A DNA stretch of 64,000 nt from contig JAADKB010000001.1 in the NCBI GenBank assembly GCA_009982845.1, forward strand, positions 2,232,001 through 2,296,000, given 5' to 3'. This stretch comes from Delphinella strobiligena (Eukaryota; Ascomycota; Dothideomycetes; Dothideales; Dothioraceae). The notes beneath the pieces are model-generated. The model ran no database searches, had not been told where the DNA came from, and was given only the letters and a program-made list of their open reading frames with translations. This document shows positions 1 to 10,684 of this stretch, one piece after another. A program made the translations under genes and the position numbers. How positions within the stretch are numbered: the stretch's first letter is position 1; each line of letters begins with the position of its first letter.

Positions 1-750
1 TACTCACCATATCTCTTGTAGCCAAGTGATTGCATGAGATTGTGACATGCTTCGGCATACTGAGCCAGACTGAAGCCCTTTTTCTTGGTCCCTTCCAAAG
101 TCAGCACCGTTGCATCTGTCTCGGATTTTACTCGTCGTCATCTACTTACCAGCAGACCAGCCATAGTTGGGCAGTGAGGGGGCCTGCAGCGACATGATTA
201 ATGTCCGCACTCGCCAACGTTGGTTTGCATCACTCTTACGACAACATGAAACCTGACACCTGAATGGCTCTCGGCAAGCAGATTCAGCATCTTGCTAGCC
301 TCAAGATAATTGCCAGGCTAATATAGTTAACAATTACTGACTTGATTCGTACGAGGTCAAGAACATACCCAGCCGTGGCAAAAGAGAAGGGGAACGGCAT
401 CTGGAGTACTAGGCTGGTGTAGGAAATGCAAGTCAAGTTCCCCAAAGCCATCGACATTGATAGAGGAGATGTAGTTGGGTAGCTTGTTCAGCTCGGATTC
501 GGCCATTCTCCAATCAAAAGTCGTCTGCCAGTATTCTGCAAGACGTTTGACTTCACCCAATGGAGCTCCATATTCCCAGCCTGCTTCATCCAGCTATTAC
601 CAACCCCAACTTGTCAGTATCAAGAGCTTCAACAAAAAAGGTTTCCAACTGGCCAATACATACTTCGTCTGGAAACTTTGCTAACGACAATCTCTGCCTT
701 AGGTCGTCTATGCGTGCCTCAGGGACCGAGATAGTGTAGGGTCTTGCCAT
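1..750 (-). CDS. Epoxide hydrolase, alpha/beta-hydrolase fold, 5' part only
   Basis: Partial gene entering from the left edge; it would open epoxides to diols. I read five exons on the minus strand: 750-664, 593-369, 317-240, 183-150 and 91-8, with GTATGT, GTATGT, GTAAGA, GTAAGT and GTGAGT donors and consistent phases. The first 29 residues (MARPYTISVPEARIDDL...) are a typical epoxide hydrolase N-terminal segment. Exon 2 ends in FCHGW and exon 3 starts PGNYLE, so splicing restores the HGWPG oxyanion-hole motif. Exons 4 and 5 carry APSLPNYGWSAG and KKKGFSLAQYAEACHNLM, which match the family order. The nucleophile Asp and the catalytic His/Asp lie beyond the window, so activity cannot be judged. 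Exon reading is direct; substrate is unknown. Confidence 0.85.
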
Positions 751-2168
751 AGCGGGATTCAGACTTCAGAGTAACGCAGAAGGATTTCTTTCGGCAGTGG
801 CGTTAACGAACTACAACGGGAATGTGCAGGAGTGCCTTGCGCAAGTGTTTCTTTACAGCTCTCATGTGGACCTCACAACGCGGGGACATTAATACCCGTA
901 CCATTACATGTACCGAGGTCGAGGGAACAGCTCGGAAGCTTATTTCGGGACTTGGCGTCCGCAATTCACCCTGACTTTCGATACACAGGGCAGTTAAGGT
1001 ATGCTATCGAGTCATACAGGTAGGCTACAAAGACTCCCAAGAACACACACGGTTTCCACACCCTTTCCTAACTAGATCCTCACAAGACATGGATAGAGAG
1101 CTAGTCGTTCCTGCTATAGTATCCATACTTTGCGCTATCCCCTCTATCGAAGCGTGTGTCATCCGCTTAACTTTATACCAGGACTTCGTCGCTACTCGTA
1201 CATGAACGATGCAATGGTCCGTGGGGTCTGACGCAGTCGCGGAATCTCCTGAAGCTCGAGGAGCAATGCTTGTTGAAGTGGTATATTAATCAATTTACCA
1301 GATGCGGCAGACTGGATGTGAGTATCGACAAACGCGTTCTAGTGCACAATGCAGCTCATATTGATCCAACCAATCACCGCATCCAGTTCGCTGTTTTATG
1401 GATAGTCCAAAGCTGATCGGTGGTTTCTAGTCATCAGAAGCAAGGTGTTTCTTCTAGCAGTCCTGACGAAGGATATCGATCTGCGACCCATCCGCCGCCA
1501 CCACACATTTGAGAAGCGTTTAGCCGAGCCAGACAATGGTTGCTGCTGTGGTCTAAAATGGAGTCACAACATGAGGCGTAATTTCAGCGTGGTAGCTGCC
1601 GGCTGCCGCGCGTGCGAAAGTCTCTTGCTCAGTGACCAGGTGCATCTGGAGGCAGATTGTATTTCACGCGCGATTTCAACGGCGCCTCGTGTCCGGACAT
1701 TACGACACGGAGGAGTGACATTCTTTGCTTGAGTGGTAGAGCTCATCACTAATAAACTAAAATCGAGGGCGGTTAAAATCGACTTGTCGTCACACACAAG
1801 CATATTCTTTACCAGTGACGAGGCTAGGCTCTACGGAGCCGTATCCGTGTCCAGCCATGCCTGATGAGGTAAGCCCTACCCCTGTCCCTTTGCGCCACTT
1901 GCACCGGCAGATCGACAAGCAGAAGGCACTCCTAAACCTTGAAGGTTGAAAGTCGTTACAAGTCCTGTTCATCAACAACATAGCATATTTCGTAGGTTGG
2001 ATCTGGAGAAAGATTTGCATCTCATGTGATACCCGTACCTTACCGGAACTGTAGCTTAGCGAGATGTGGTCGCAGTCAAAAGGCTTAGAGAATCCTCACT
2101 TTCGAAAAGAGTTCCAACCGTAGTTGCTAAGCCCATCTTTCATTGCTGGTCATTCGTACTATTTCGTC
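751..2168. other. Gene-free stretch between divergent epoxide hydrolase and lipase
   Basis: Shared upstream region of two divergent genes. Only short unconserved ORFs are seen. It holds a TACTCGTA word near 1193 and a TACCTTA word near 2037. Confidence 0.6.
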
Positions 2169-3684
2169 ATGAGACCCTCGTCAATCACATTATCGTTTCT
2201 TTCTCTTTGCAGCTTCTCACTCGCGGCGCCTGCACCCAGTCCAGCCCCTACTGTGGCTGCCAGACTCGATGATCGGGGCCTCATTAGCGATCTTTTGGGA
2301 GTAGCTACTGATGTTTTAGGCGTAGCCGTGTCCGAGCTGGATGTTGTACTGTCAGAGGTGTCGGCTGGCTCCCTTACTGGCACTAAAGGATGGTCCTCGA
2401 TCTTGAGCGCTCTCGAAACCGTGACTCCAACCACAACAGTAACGAACACGGCCTCGGCAATCAGCTCGCTTTCTTTATTACATTCAGCTGCCCCTTCGGC
2501 AAACCTTTACGAATTCGTTGCCTCTTTGGTTGCAGAAGGCTTGACCACCGATTCTGTCACCGATGCTCTCGATTTTCTGGATGGAGTGCTTACTGGAGAG
2601 AACAGCATGACTAATGTGTAAGTTCAATGTACATGGTACAAACGTCGATGTTCGATGCTGACTCACCAATAGAAACTTGAAGAACCCGTCGGCATCTGTA
2701 TACCCAAAGAAGTCATGCGGGGATGCTCCGTATAGTCTCAGCGAAAGTGCACTGAGAGAAGTCATATACATTCCATCAACATTCACCTATGGAACCGTAC
2801 CCCCTGTTATCCTAATTCCTGGAACGGGCAACACCGGCTACATCACCTTTCAGGGAAACTTCATCCAGCTGTTGACAGGAACAACTTATGCAGACCCTGT
2901 ATGGCTCAACATTCCCGGGTATTTGCTTGGTGATGCACAAGTCAATGCCGAGTATGTTGCATACGCCATAAATTATATCGCGGGGATTACCAACCACAAT
3001 GTCTCCATCATTGCCTGGTCTCAAGGCAACATAGATTCCCAGTGGGCTTACAAGTATTGGCCATCTACTCGTAAGGTCACCTCTAACCACATCGCCATCT
3101 CGCCTGATTACGCTGGTACAATAGCGGCCGACCTTATCTGTCCTCCAGGATTACCATGTGACCCAAGCGTTTACCAACAGGAGTATCTAGCCTCCTCAAA
3201 CTTCATCACAACGCTTAGGAGCAACAACGGCGACTCCGCGTACGTTCCCACAACCGTGCTCTATAGCGGCCTTTACGACGAAATCGTCGAGCCGCAACAG
3301 GGTACCGGTGCTTCAGCTTACTTGAATGATGCGCGGAATGTCGGCGTCACAAACAACGAAGTTCAAACTGTGTGCAGTGGCTTGGCGGGTGGCTCATTTT
3401 ACACTCATGAAGGCATGCTGTACAACCCGCTCTCCTTTGCGTTGGCTAAGGATGCGCTCACGAATGGTGGACCGGGCCTTACATCTCGTGTCGACCTTAC
3501 TACTGTTTGCAACCAATACCTCGCCACTGGCCTCAATATTGGAGATCTTCTACTGACGGAAAACGCGCTTTTGATTGCCGCTCTCGCCCTGGTTCTCTAT
3601 GAGCCAAAGCTCCTTGCGGAACCGGCAATCAGCGCATATGTGAGCTCCACGTACACATGTGCCACCAGCTCAACTTCGACTTAG
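2169..3684 (+). CDS. Secreted lipase of the Candida antarctica lipase B type
   Basis: Serine hydrolase expected to cleave esters/triglycerides outside the cell. Two exons, 2169-2617 and 2673-3684, give 486 residues; the GTAAGT..AATAG intron joins in phase. I chose the ATG at 2169 over the in-frame 2124 because it starts directly with a signal peptide (MRPSSITLSFLSLCSFSLAAPAP). A roughly 150-residue N-terminal region precedes the catalytic domain. Visible catalytic parts: oxyanion-loop LIPGTGNTG, Ser266 in AWSQGN, Asp352 in LYDEIVEP and His395 in THEGML. The spacing Ser-Asp-His (86 and 43) is close to that of CalB (82 and 37). The stop at 3682 is followed in frame by a Ser/Thr-rich and hydrophobic relic; a 45-base intron 3640-3684 (GTGAGC..TTAG) would remove this stop and give a different tail. 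Confidence 0.9.
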
Positions 3685-4721
3685 GTATCTACTACCCTGA
3701 AATCAAGTTCAACCAAGAAATCATCCACCACGTCCCGTCGATCAAATTGAAGACAACGTCGACCTTCGACCTCAATCAAAGCAACGTCAACCCTGGCAAA
3801 TGCTGGGGTCTCGGTCGTAGTAATTGTCGGGGTATCCCTTGGAGTCAACTTGAAGTAGTTTTATCCAAATGATATTATATTGTAATTAGCAGATACGCTA
3901 CGACTAACATACACGACCAATCATAATGAAGAGCATTACATTCTGTAACAAAATATTTGAAATATACTTGTCCCAGGCGATCCAGCATATGCATAAGGTA
4001 CCTACCTAGGAGTAGTCTTCTCCGACGCTCGTCGTACGATGTCCATGACTGTTCAGTCACATCGTCGCGAATGAAGCCGAGCCAACCATATCCTCGCCAA
4101 GTATTACGCACAGCTTGTCAACCATGCACAATGTCTGACCTCGTATCAAAAACAGGCTTCCCTTGTTGTCTCCTACGATCGACAAAACCCGCGCTGATCC
4201 CGGATAATCATTGAGATTCAGCTCCGACCGATAAATCTGAAAAAGTCCGAAGGCAGACACCTAATAATGACGATCTACTATGCCGCATCTGTGGTTTAAC
4301 TACCTTGAGTAACGATTTGCCGGAGATCAAGCATAATTTTCCTTGACATCATGCATCTAAGATTTGTGTTTAAAAAAAGGGTTTACGAAAGATCGATGCG
4401 GTACTATAAAATAAATGTGGAGACGGAACCGCGATACGAAAACGATCTTCGAGGTCATATGTGTTTTCCCGAAAAGGTTAGAGCTAAACAATGCACCACC
4501 TTCACAAATCAAGTGTCGGCAGACAGTAATGGATGGGAGCCATCTTCCGTCATTTGCTGAGTCTCGTTAACATTAGCGCTATCGAAGTTGTATAAGGTAA
4601 CTGAATACGAAGACAGCAACAGTCTCATGCTCTCGGTGTGGACAGGTCATCTCTCATAATCTGGTGCTTTTGAAGCTTAATGCATTTCTTTCGTTCCCAA
4701 GTCAATTGCCACTACCCAATC
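3685..4721. other. Region behind the lipase stop, with in-frame relic tail
   Basis: From 3685 to about 3855 the lipase frame stays readable apart from one TGA near 3749: first Ser/Thr/Lys-rich, then a hydrophobic stretch (ANAGVSVVVIVGVSLGV). The rest, about 3860-4721, shows no gene; TAAGGTA words occur near 3995 and 4595. Confidence 0.5.
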
Positions 4722-5377
4722 CTACAACGGAAGGAACTCCAACAACCTAATAATAATGCGGGCGTAGAGCGGCTGTGAAGATTTGTGTTAGTCTACATCG
4801 TATCCAGCTCGAATTGGTATCAACTCACTGTCTGTAAGCTCTTCATTCCGGTGCTTCCGACCGTAGCGACAGTGGTGCTACCGGCAATGATAAAACCATC
4901 GGTCGTAGTAGCTGATCCAGTTGCAGTCGTCCCACTTGTAGCGCTTGCCAACACAAGGCCGCCGGTTGTGGTGGAAATCAGGCCTGTGGTTGTGCTAGCA
5001 TCGGTGGTCAACAGACCACTGGCAGCCGTAGTCGATACAGCGCTTCCTCCTGCTGCAATTGCACCTCCAGTGATGACGCCTGTTATAGTGCCGGTGCAAG
5101 TTGCTCCCGACGGACAGCAAGCAACGAACCCAGCGTTGTCTGCAGTGCAAACTTGGCTGCTAGCACAGCATAGCCCAGATGCTCCTTCATTGGAGCAGGC
5201 TTTGTAGTCTGTTGGACAGGCATTTGATGCTCGTTTCAGCAATTCGAGTGAGGTGTCGTTGTTCGCGATTTGCTCATTCCACGAGTCAGCGGCCGTGAAG
5301 AACGGCGAGAAGAAAGAGGCCTCCGCAAGAAAGACGAAGAGGAGAAGATTCGCGAGCAAAGACGCTCGCAAATGCAT
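4722..5377 (-). CDS. Small secreted Cys-rich protein
   Basis: Not recognised by name. The ATG at 5377 opens a signal peptide (MHLRASLLANLLLFVFLAEA); an in-frame ATG at 5404 is less suitable. After a short linker come eight cysteines within about 45 residues (CPTDYKACSN, GLCCASSQVC, ACCPSGATCTG), a compact disulfide-type module. Then follows a long Gly/Thr/Ser/Ala-rich region with many TTT and GG pairs, like cell-wall stalks. Without splicing the frame stops at 4820. A GTGAGT donor at 4828 and a TTCACAG acceptor at 4773 would instead add PLYARIIIRLLEFLPL and stop at 4722. I see no clear GPI signal in either version. An apoplastic or wall-bound role is inference only. Confidence 0.65.
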
Positions 5378-6137
5378 AATGGCGTGTCGTGGGATGCGCA
5401 ACAACGAAGCGGTTACACGTTCGTCAAACGGTTTGTCCGGTTCAATCTTGGTGCTTGAAAGATGTTAGCAAGAACCTTCTCTGTGGCGCCGGAGTGTTTC
5501 TACCAATACTTCAGTGACACGCAAGAAGGACGTTTACAAATGCTCGCTAAAATCATTTGCAACGTGCAAGATAAGGTATTGCTCAGTCACGTACCTTACC
5601 TTACTTCAACAGATGGAATATAATCCAGTTGTTTCAAGCTTGGCACGGTTGGCAGGTGGATGGAAGCTCGGGCCAAGGGCCAAGGTACCTTAATTAAGGT
5701 ACTCTACGAGTACATTATATCTTAATTATTGAACGCCCACGGACTTCTTTCTACACACGCGAGGTCTCTACTCTCAAAATAGACATATCAAGCTCTCCAT
5801 TCCTTACGAGCTCGCTCTTGTTGATTTGAAGATGTCGATGTATCTAGGTGGCTACCTTATAGATGCATGTTCTCAATGATGTCGAACCATCTCTGCACTC
5901 TCAAGTCGCTCCTTCCTCAACTTTGCCACCACAATTGGCCCGGCCCCCCCGAGGCGGTATGAATCGCTCCTGCCAATGGGTAGATGGCTTATCATCGTTC
6001 GGATACTCGTACTGTCAACCAGTAGGTATCGTTTCGAGTTTGAAATATTACAGCTCCACTTATCTTGACTTTTGCAATACCGAAACAATCGCAACGTTGA
6101 GGCATCCTTGCATATTTTCCCCAGCTGCATTGAAAAC
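5378..6137. other. Divergent intergenic region rich in GTACCTTA-type words
   Basis: Upstream of the Cys-rich protein (minus) and the membrane protein (plus). It has the densest cluster of TAAGGTA/TACCTTA words in the window (near 5572, 5591, 5595, 5686, 5695, 5855) and two TACGAGTA words (near 5704 and 6005). No gene seen. Confidence 0.6.
5685..5702. repeat. 18-bp perfect palindrome
   Basis: GTACCTTAATTAAGGTAC reads the same on both strands. It joins two copies of the recurring TACCTTA/TAAGGTA word head to head over a central TTAATTAA. Confidence 0.9.
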
Positions 6138-7833
6138 ATGGTCTTGATCCTTCGTCTGACTGTCTGCTTAAGTTTGTTACCTTTCTTTGTAATCGGTCAA
6201 AGCGCGTGTGAAGACTTCACTACCTCCAAGCTTGGCCAACAGTTCTACTCTGACTATGCATCCTGGTTCCTTGATCACATTCAGACATGGTGCAAGGACC
6301 ATGATCCTTCATCCACAGGCCAGTGCGCTTGTGAGTTTATCAGATTGCTCCAAGGAAGGACCGGTTTCTGATATGCAAGCAGCCTCCACATGGCCACCAA
6401 TTGTCTCATATCCCAAGCACAAGAAACTGCACCGTAAATGGTGGGAATGGTTGGTTCAGACGCATCCAGAAATCGGCACTCGAGAGGACTGTATTGCGAG
6501 ATCTTCGGCTCTAGATGTCAACACGCACGCTAACAAGGCTGGTCTGGTCGAGGCTGTCACATGCGATCTATACAGCTTTGGGAAGCACCGTCATCACGAA
6601 TGTGTCTGCTTTCCGGTTTACGCCGACCATACTGTGCATGAGCTTGTCGTTCATAATGATGCTCAGACGGTCCATACCACGACCTCGGTTTTCTATCCAC
6701 CCTCGGCTGTCGTCCAAAGTGCACTCTTAGCAGCGGCCACGCAGGGTCCTCCATCGCCTTCAATCAAGACCGGTAGTCCACACCCAGTGCAGGTCCTGAT
6801 GCGTGAGCCACGCACCCTCAGCGGATTTCCCTATTGCCCGACCCCCAGGCCGAGTGCGAAACCCGACCTTGCACGACGCACCGCTATCGAGACTATTACA
6901 AAGAAGAAGCACGGGCAGAAAGTGACTTACACGACGACGTTTCCTGACTTGCCGACCGCTCTTCCGAATTGCAATGATGCAAGCCACTACAAGACTTACA
7001 AGACAGACAGTGCTTCAGCTTGCAAACTCGACATGTGCATGTGGAAGTTCATCCAGAATTTCACGTCCACAACGAGTCATTGGGTAACCTTTTCCGACGC
7101 TGTTGGGAAACCCATCCACATGGATTGGAACACGACACTCTTTCTCGTGAGCACAAAACATTGGGGCGTTTTCGCGAAGGGACAGGAGCAGACTGAAGCT
7201 GCCAAGAAGACAACGGAGCCGTATCCCCGGGTGTCAGATCTGGCGTTATCATATTCAAGATTCCAGACATCTATAGGCTTACCACCACCGGCGAACAAGA
7301 CGGAGACGAACTTCTGGGGCAAGCCGATTGAGCCCCTAGGTAAATTGATGTGTCAGAACGAAACAGACTGCTGGCACTGGTGTGAGGAGAAGGTGCACAA
7401 GGAACATGTTGTGATGATGAGAGTCATCGGACTCGCCGCCAGCCTCGCGATGCTTGCGGGATTAAGCATGATCTGGTCCGCCTTCTGCAAGCCGAAGACC
7501 AATGACGGCGGACGAGGTTGGTTCCCATGGGAAAGAAGACAATTGCCCGAACTAGTGCCAGAGGTAGTGGAGATTGAGACAGCGGGCGGACCTGCGGTGG
7601 AGGTAGTTCAGGTAGAGGAAGCATCAACTGCGGGAACCTTGGGCCGGGCCACTGAAGAAGGACGAGGGAGGCCTCGAGTCAGATTCTTCCCCGATGACAG
7701 AATGCCTGAAGCAGCGTTGGGCAATGACGGTGCACCTGATGCAGTCAGAAAAGTCAGCGGAAGACAATTCGAGATCAGCGAGAGAGGCAGTATCAGGGGT
7801 CGCGTTTCGTCGAGGGGCGTAGATGGTGAATGA
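6138..7833 (+). CDS. Unknown type I membrane protein with large ectodomain
   Basis: Not recognised. Two exons, 6138-6330 and 6383-7833, give 547 residues. The 52-base intron has GTGAGT, a CTGAT branch and AAGCAG, and restores an N-terminal signal peptide (MVLILRLTVCLSLLPFFVIG); the unspliced downstream frame has no leader. The luminal or outer part (about residues 22-400) holds a dozen or so cysteines, N-glycosylation sites such as NFTS and NTTL, and a long Thr/Ser/Pro region. One transmembrane helix lies near residues 405-430 (VIGLAASLAMLAGLSMIW), followed by a cytosolic tail of about 110 residues, acidic at first and then charged with many Arg/Gly. The layout resembles a surface sensor or adhesin, but no domain supports a specific job. 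Confidence 0.75.
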
Positions 7834-8276
7834 GTGCGCTGACGTCGCTGATATGAGCGTGAAGACGCGTTATTGTTCATGGATGAGAAGAAATTGATAC
7901 CATTACTGGCTATGTCATCATTTAGAGCTGATTCTTTGGCTAGCATAATTATCATGAGGGGTGTTTGTGATGAATCCATTTTTCTAGCAAGGCAGTACCA
8001 TCAATGCATGTATTCTGATTGACATGAAGCCTTTCTGGTCGAATTGTGAGCTTCGTGCATGAAGCCATAATAAAGTCAAGGTGGAGGAAGACGGATGTGA
8101 ATGGTCCGTGCGCAGCGATACAAGATATAGATGGCTCACAACAGCAGGAAGCTGAGGCCGATCACACGGTGCATATATACTGTCAAGAAGTGAAATCTCA
8201 CGAGATATCTTCATTCAATCTTCTACCGCCATCGGCCTGCACTTTTTATAATAATTAAACATCCTGGACCTTCACA
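7834..8276. other. Gene-free spacer
   Basis: Between two plus-strand genes. Nothing beyond short ORFs; it must hold the promoter of the C2H2 gene. Confidence 0.5.
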
Positions 8277-9759
8277 ATGCCGGCGTCAGACGCGGAATCA
8301 CCACTCTCGTCCCTGGCTTCAGACGATGAGATGGGAGAGGAGGTTAGCACACCCAATCGATCATCGCAGCCAAGTGTCGACACACTCGAAACAGACACAC
8401 TACAACCACCATCCAAGAGACGCAAGACGGGAGGAGGCGCATTCTCAACTTTCAGCGCAAACGAACGTGCACCATCATCAGCCGTCGAAGAGGAGTCGAC
8501 GGTCGAATTGACAGAAGACAGCGAGGGAAGCGCGCCCGGATCGCCATCTCATGACGAATATGCCCTGCGCGCCGATCAAATCACAGCATGTCAATGGGAT
8601 GGCTGTCCTATTGGGGATTTGGGAAACAGTGATGACTTGATCAAGCATGTGCAAGACGACCACATCAGTCCCAAACGTGCCAAATACACATGCGAATGGG
8701 GTGACTGCGCGAGAAAGGGTACCGTCCATCCTAGTGGCTATGCCCTGAAAGCCCACATGCGAAGTCATACCAAAGAGAAGCCCTTCTTCTGTGCCTTGCC
8801 AGGTAAGCAGCTGTAGCAGCAGCAATACTGAATCATCATCATGCTAAGTGGCATATTGAACAGAGTGCGACCGTTCATTCACGAGATCCGACGCCCTCGC
8901 AAAACATATGCGCACAGTGCACGAGCCCGAGCCAGCAAGACAAACAGCAAATGCAGACTCGACTCCAGGACAACCGAAGAAGGGCCCCAAGATACGTCTC
9001 GTGAATGGCAAGGGCTCGTCGACTGCCGCATCTGCTGCTTCGACCACAGCTGCAGGAGATGGTCAGCCCGTGCTCGACCCAAACGATCCAAACTACGACC
9101 CGAGTCCTGCAAACGACAACATTCAGTATATTCCTGCCAGACACCCGATAACTGGACAACCTGGTTTCATGATTACCTATCCGCCAGACATTCACTTCTC
9201 GCAATTCGAGTCTGAGATTCCTGCAAATCAGCTCGTGCGACTACTGAGGAGGCAGCTACACTGGGCACAAGATGAAAGCGATCAGCTAAAGCTCGAGGTC
9301 GAAGAGCTGGAGAAGATGCAAAAGGAAGAGTGGAAGAAGAAAGAAGCCGCGCTGCAAGGTGTCATGGAGGCCGAGCTGAATGTGGGTGTTCAAAATGTCT
9401 ATATCCCAGACAACCTCTTGCAAAGTATGAAGGACGACCTTGACGCCTTGAAACCTCTACAATGGTCCAAGGAGCCCAAATGGAAGAAAGCAGTCAAGGG
9501 CAAACAGCGCGCTACAATGTCCGAAACTGGCTTTGACGGTCAGATGGATATCGATAGGGACATGGAGAGTGAGCCCCCTGTCCAGCGCGATGACGAAGAT
9601 GCTGGCAGTGAAGACGAGGATGCCGATGATGCACTCGAGCCTGCCAATCATGACGACGCCAACAAGATGCTCGCCTCGACGGAATCTGGTCACGTTGCCT
9701 CCCAAGAACGAGATGCCATTGACGCTCTCATGGGCATGGGTAATTCGGCTTCGAGTTAG
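8277..9759 (+). CDS. C2H2 zinc-finger protein with three GLI-like fingers and coiled coil
   Basis: Nuclear DNA-binding protein by family. Exons 8277-8802 and 8864-9759 (GTAAGC..GAACAG) give 473 residues; the intron sits inside the third finger and splicing creates CALPECDRSFTRSDALAKH. Finger 1 starts near residue 105 (CQWDGCPIGD..H..H), finger 2 near 139 (CEWGDCARKG..H..H), finger 3 near 172. The long loops between the first cysteines and the HTKEKPFFC linker resemble GLI/ZIC/YY1-type fingers. An acidic Ser-rich N terminus precedes them. Near 295-345 a charged coiled coil (RLLRRQLHWAQ...) follows, then an acidic Asp/Glu tail. Fungal proteins with this layout include the INO80 subunit Iec1, which I offer only as a possibility. 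Splice and finger calls are firm; complex membership is not. Confidence 0.85.
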
Positions 9760-10063
9760 CCGCTTACCTTATCCATGCAGCGACAATCTTATCCCCAGAA
9801 CATATATATACATGGGAGCTGAATGATATGACCAACAGGGGACCAGTGAGTCTCGTACCCCCTGACATTGCCTTCGCCTTCACATGGTCCTATTCTTTTA
9901 TTCGACCAATCAATCTTCAGAAGTGAATGTGAATATGCTGCCGGCGCTTGTGTCAAGGTATGTCACTCTCATGCACTCACTAACGTAGACTTCATTCGAT
10001 ATAATCACTCGGAGATCAAGATACTGTGCAAGGACATGAATATCATGATTGGGTATCTCGAAA
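9760..10063. other. Convergent 3' spacer
   Basis: Between the C2H2 gene (plus) and the basic tail ORF (minus). Contains a TACCTTA near 9766; no gene seen. Confidence 0.5.
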
Positions 10064-10603
10064 CTACAAAGTCTTTGTGCTCCTAGCACTGCGCCTCGAA
10101 GAGCGCCTGTACAAAGAGGGCCGATCGGTCTTGGTAGACTCCCTCGAAAGCAAGCTGGAAGAGTCATCGTCGTCCTTTCGCGAGGAAGAAGACCGTCCGA
10201 ACAAGGACGATCGCTTCCTGGGGGCCAGGCTCTCGGTCCGCTTCTCCGGGACAAGACCAGCTATGCTGTTTCTACTCGTAGAGTAAGATGATTCGGGATT
10301 TTGTTCTTGCGGCCATTGTCCGGGTGCACTTTTCAGGCTTGAGAGAGAGGGCTGGAGTTGCAGCCTGACTCGAGGTTTTCCCGAGCTTGAATGGTGCATG
10401 CTTCCCCGTCTTTCCCTTTTAGCGTGTGACGATGGCTTTTTTACCTTGGTCGTATCTTCGTCCCTGCTGCTTTTCGGTTTCATATTTTCTTTGCCCTCAC
10501 TGCTTCCTATTTTGGAACTTCTTGAATCACTCTCGCTTTTCCTTCTTGAATGACCTTTCTCGTAATCCTTTGATCTTCGCTTGCTGCTGAACAAATTACC
10601 CAT
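10064..10603 (-). CDS. Basic Ser/Arg/Lys-rich ORF, in frame with the upstream membrane protein
   Basis: 179 residues from the first ATG, no recognised domain; almost wholly polar and low complexity (Ser, Arg, Lys). The ATG gives MGNLFSSKRRSK, a good N-myristoylation sequence (Gly2, Ser6) followed by basic residues, so as a stand-alone protein it could sit on a membrane. However, exactly 27 sense codons separate this ATG from the TGA of the gene at 10685-11212 and the frame is the same, with no other stop. It may therefore be the continuation of that protein's cytosolic tail, separated by a read-through stop, a 36-base intron, a mutation or a sequencing error. I annotate it separately because the sequence as given has the stop. 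Confidence 0.6.
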   Translation of the reverse strand: MGNLFSSKRRSKDYEKGHSRRKSESDSRSSKIGSSEGKENMKPKSSRDEDTTKVKKPSSHAKRERRGSMHHSSSGKPRVRLQLQPSLSSLKSAPGQWPQEQNPESSYSTSRNSIAGLVPEKRTESLAPRKRSSLFGRSSSSRKDDDDSSSLLSRESTKTDRPSLYRRSSRRSARSTKTL

Positions 10604-10684
10604 GCTTCTTCTCTTGGCTTCTCTCTCTTCCTTCTTCGTCGAGCTGGCTACGCTAGTCGTCTCTTCGGCTCCCCCCGTACGCAG

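Noticed and set aside
1445..1803. Overlapping open frames on both strands in the lipase upstream region
   Set aside because: No recognisable motif, no splice support; consistent with chance.
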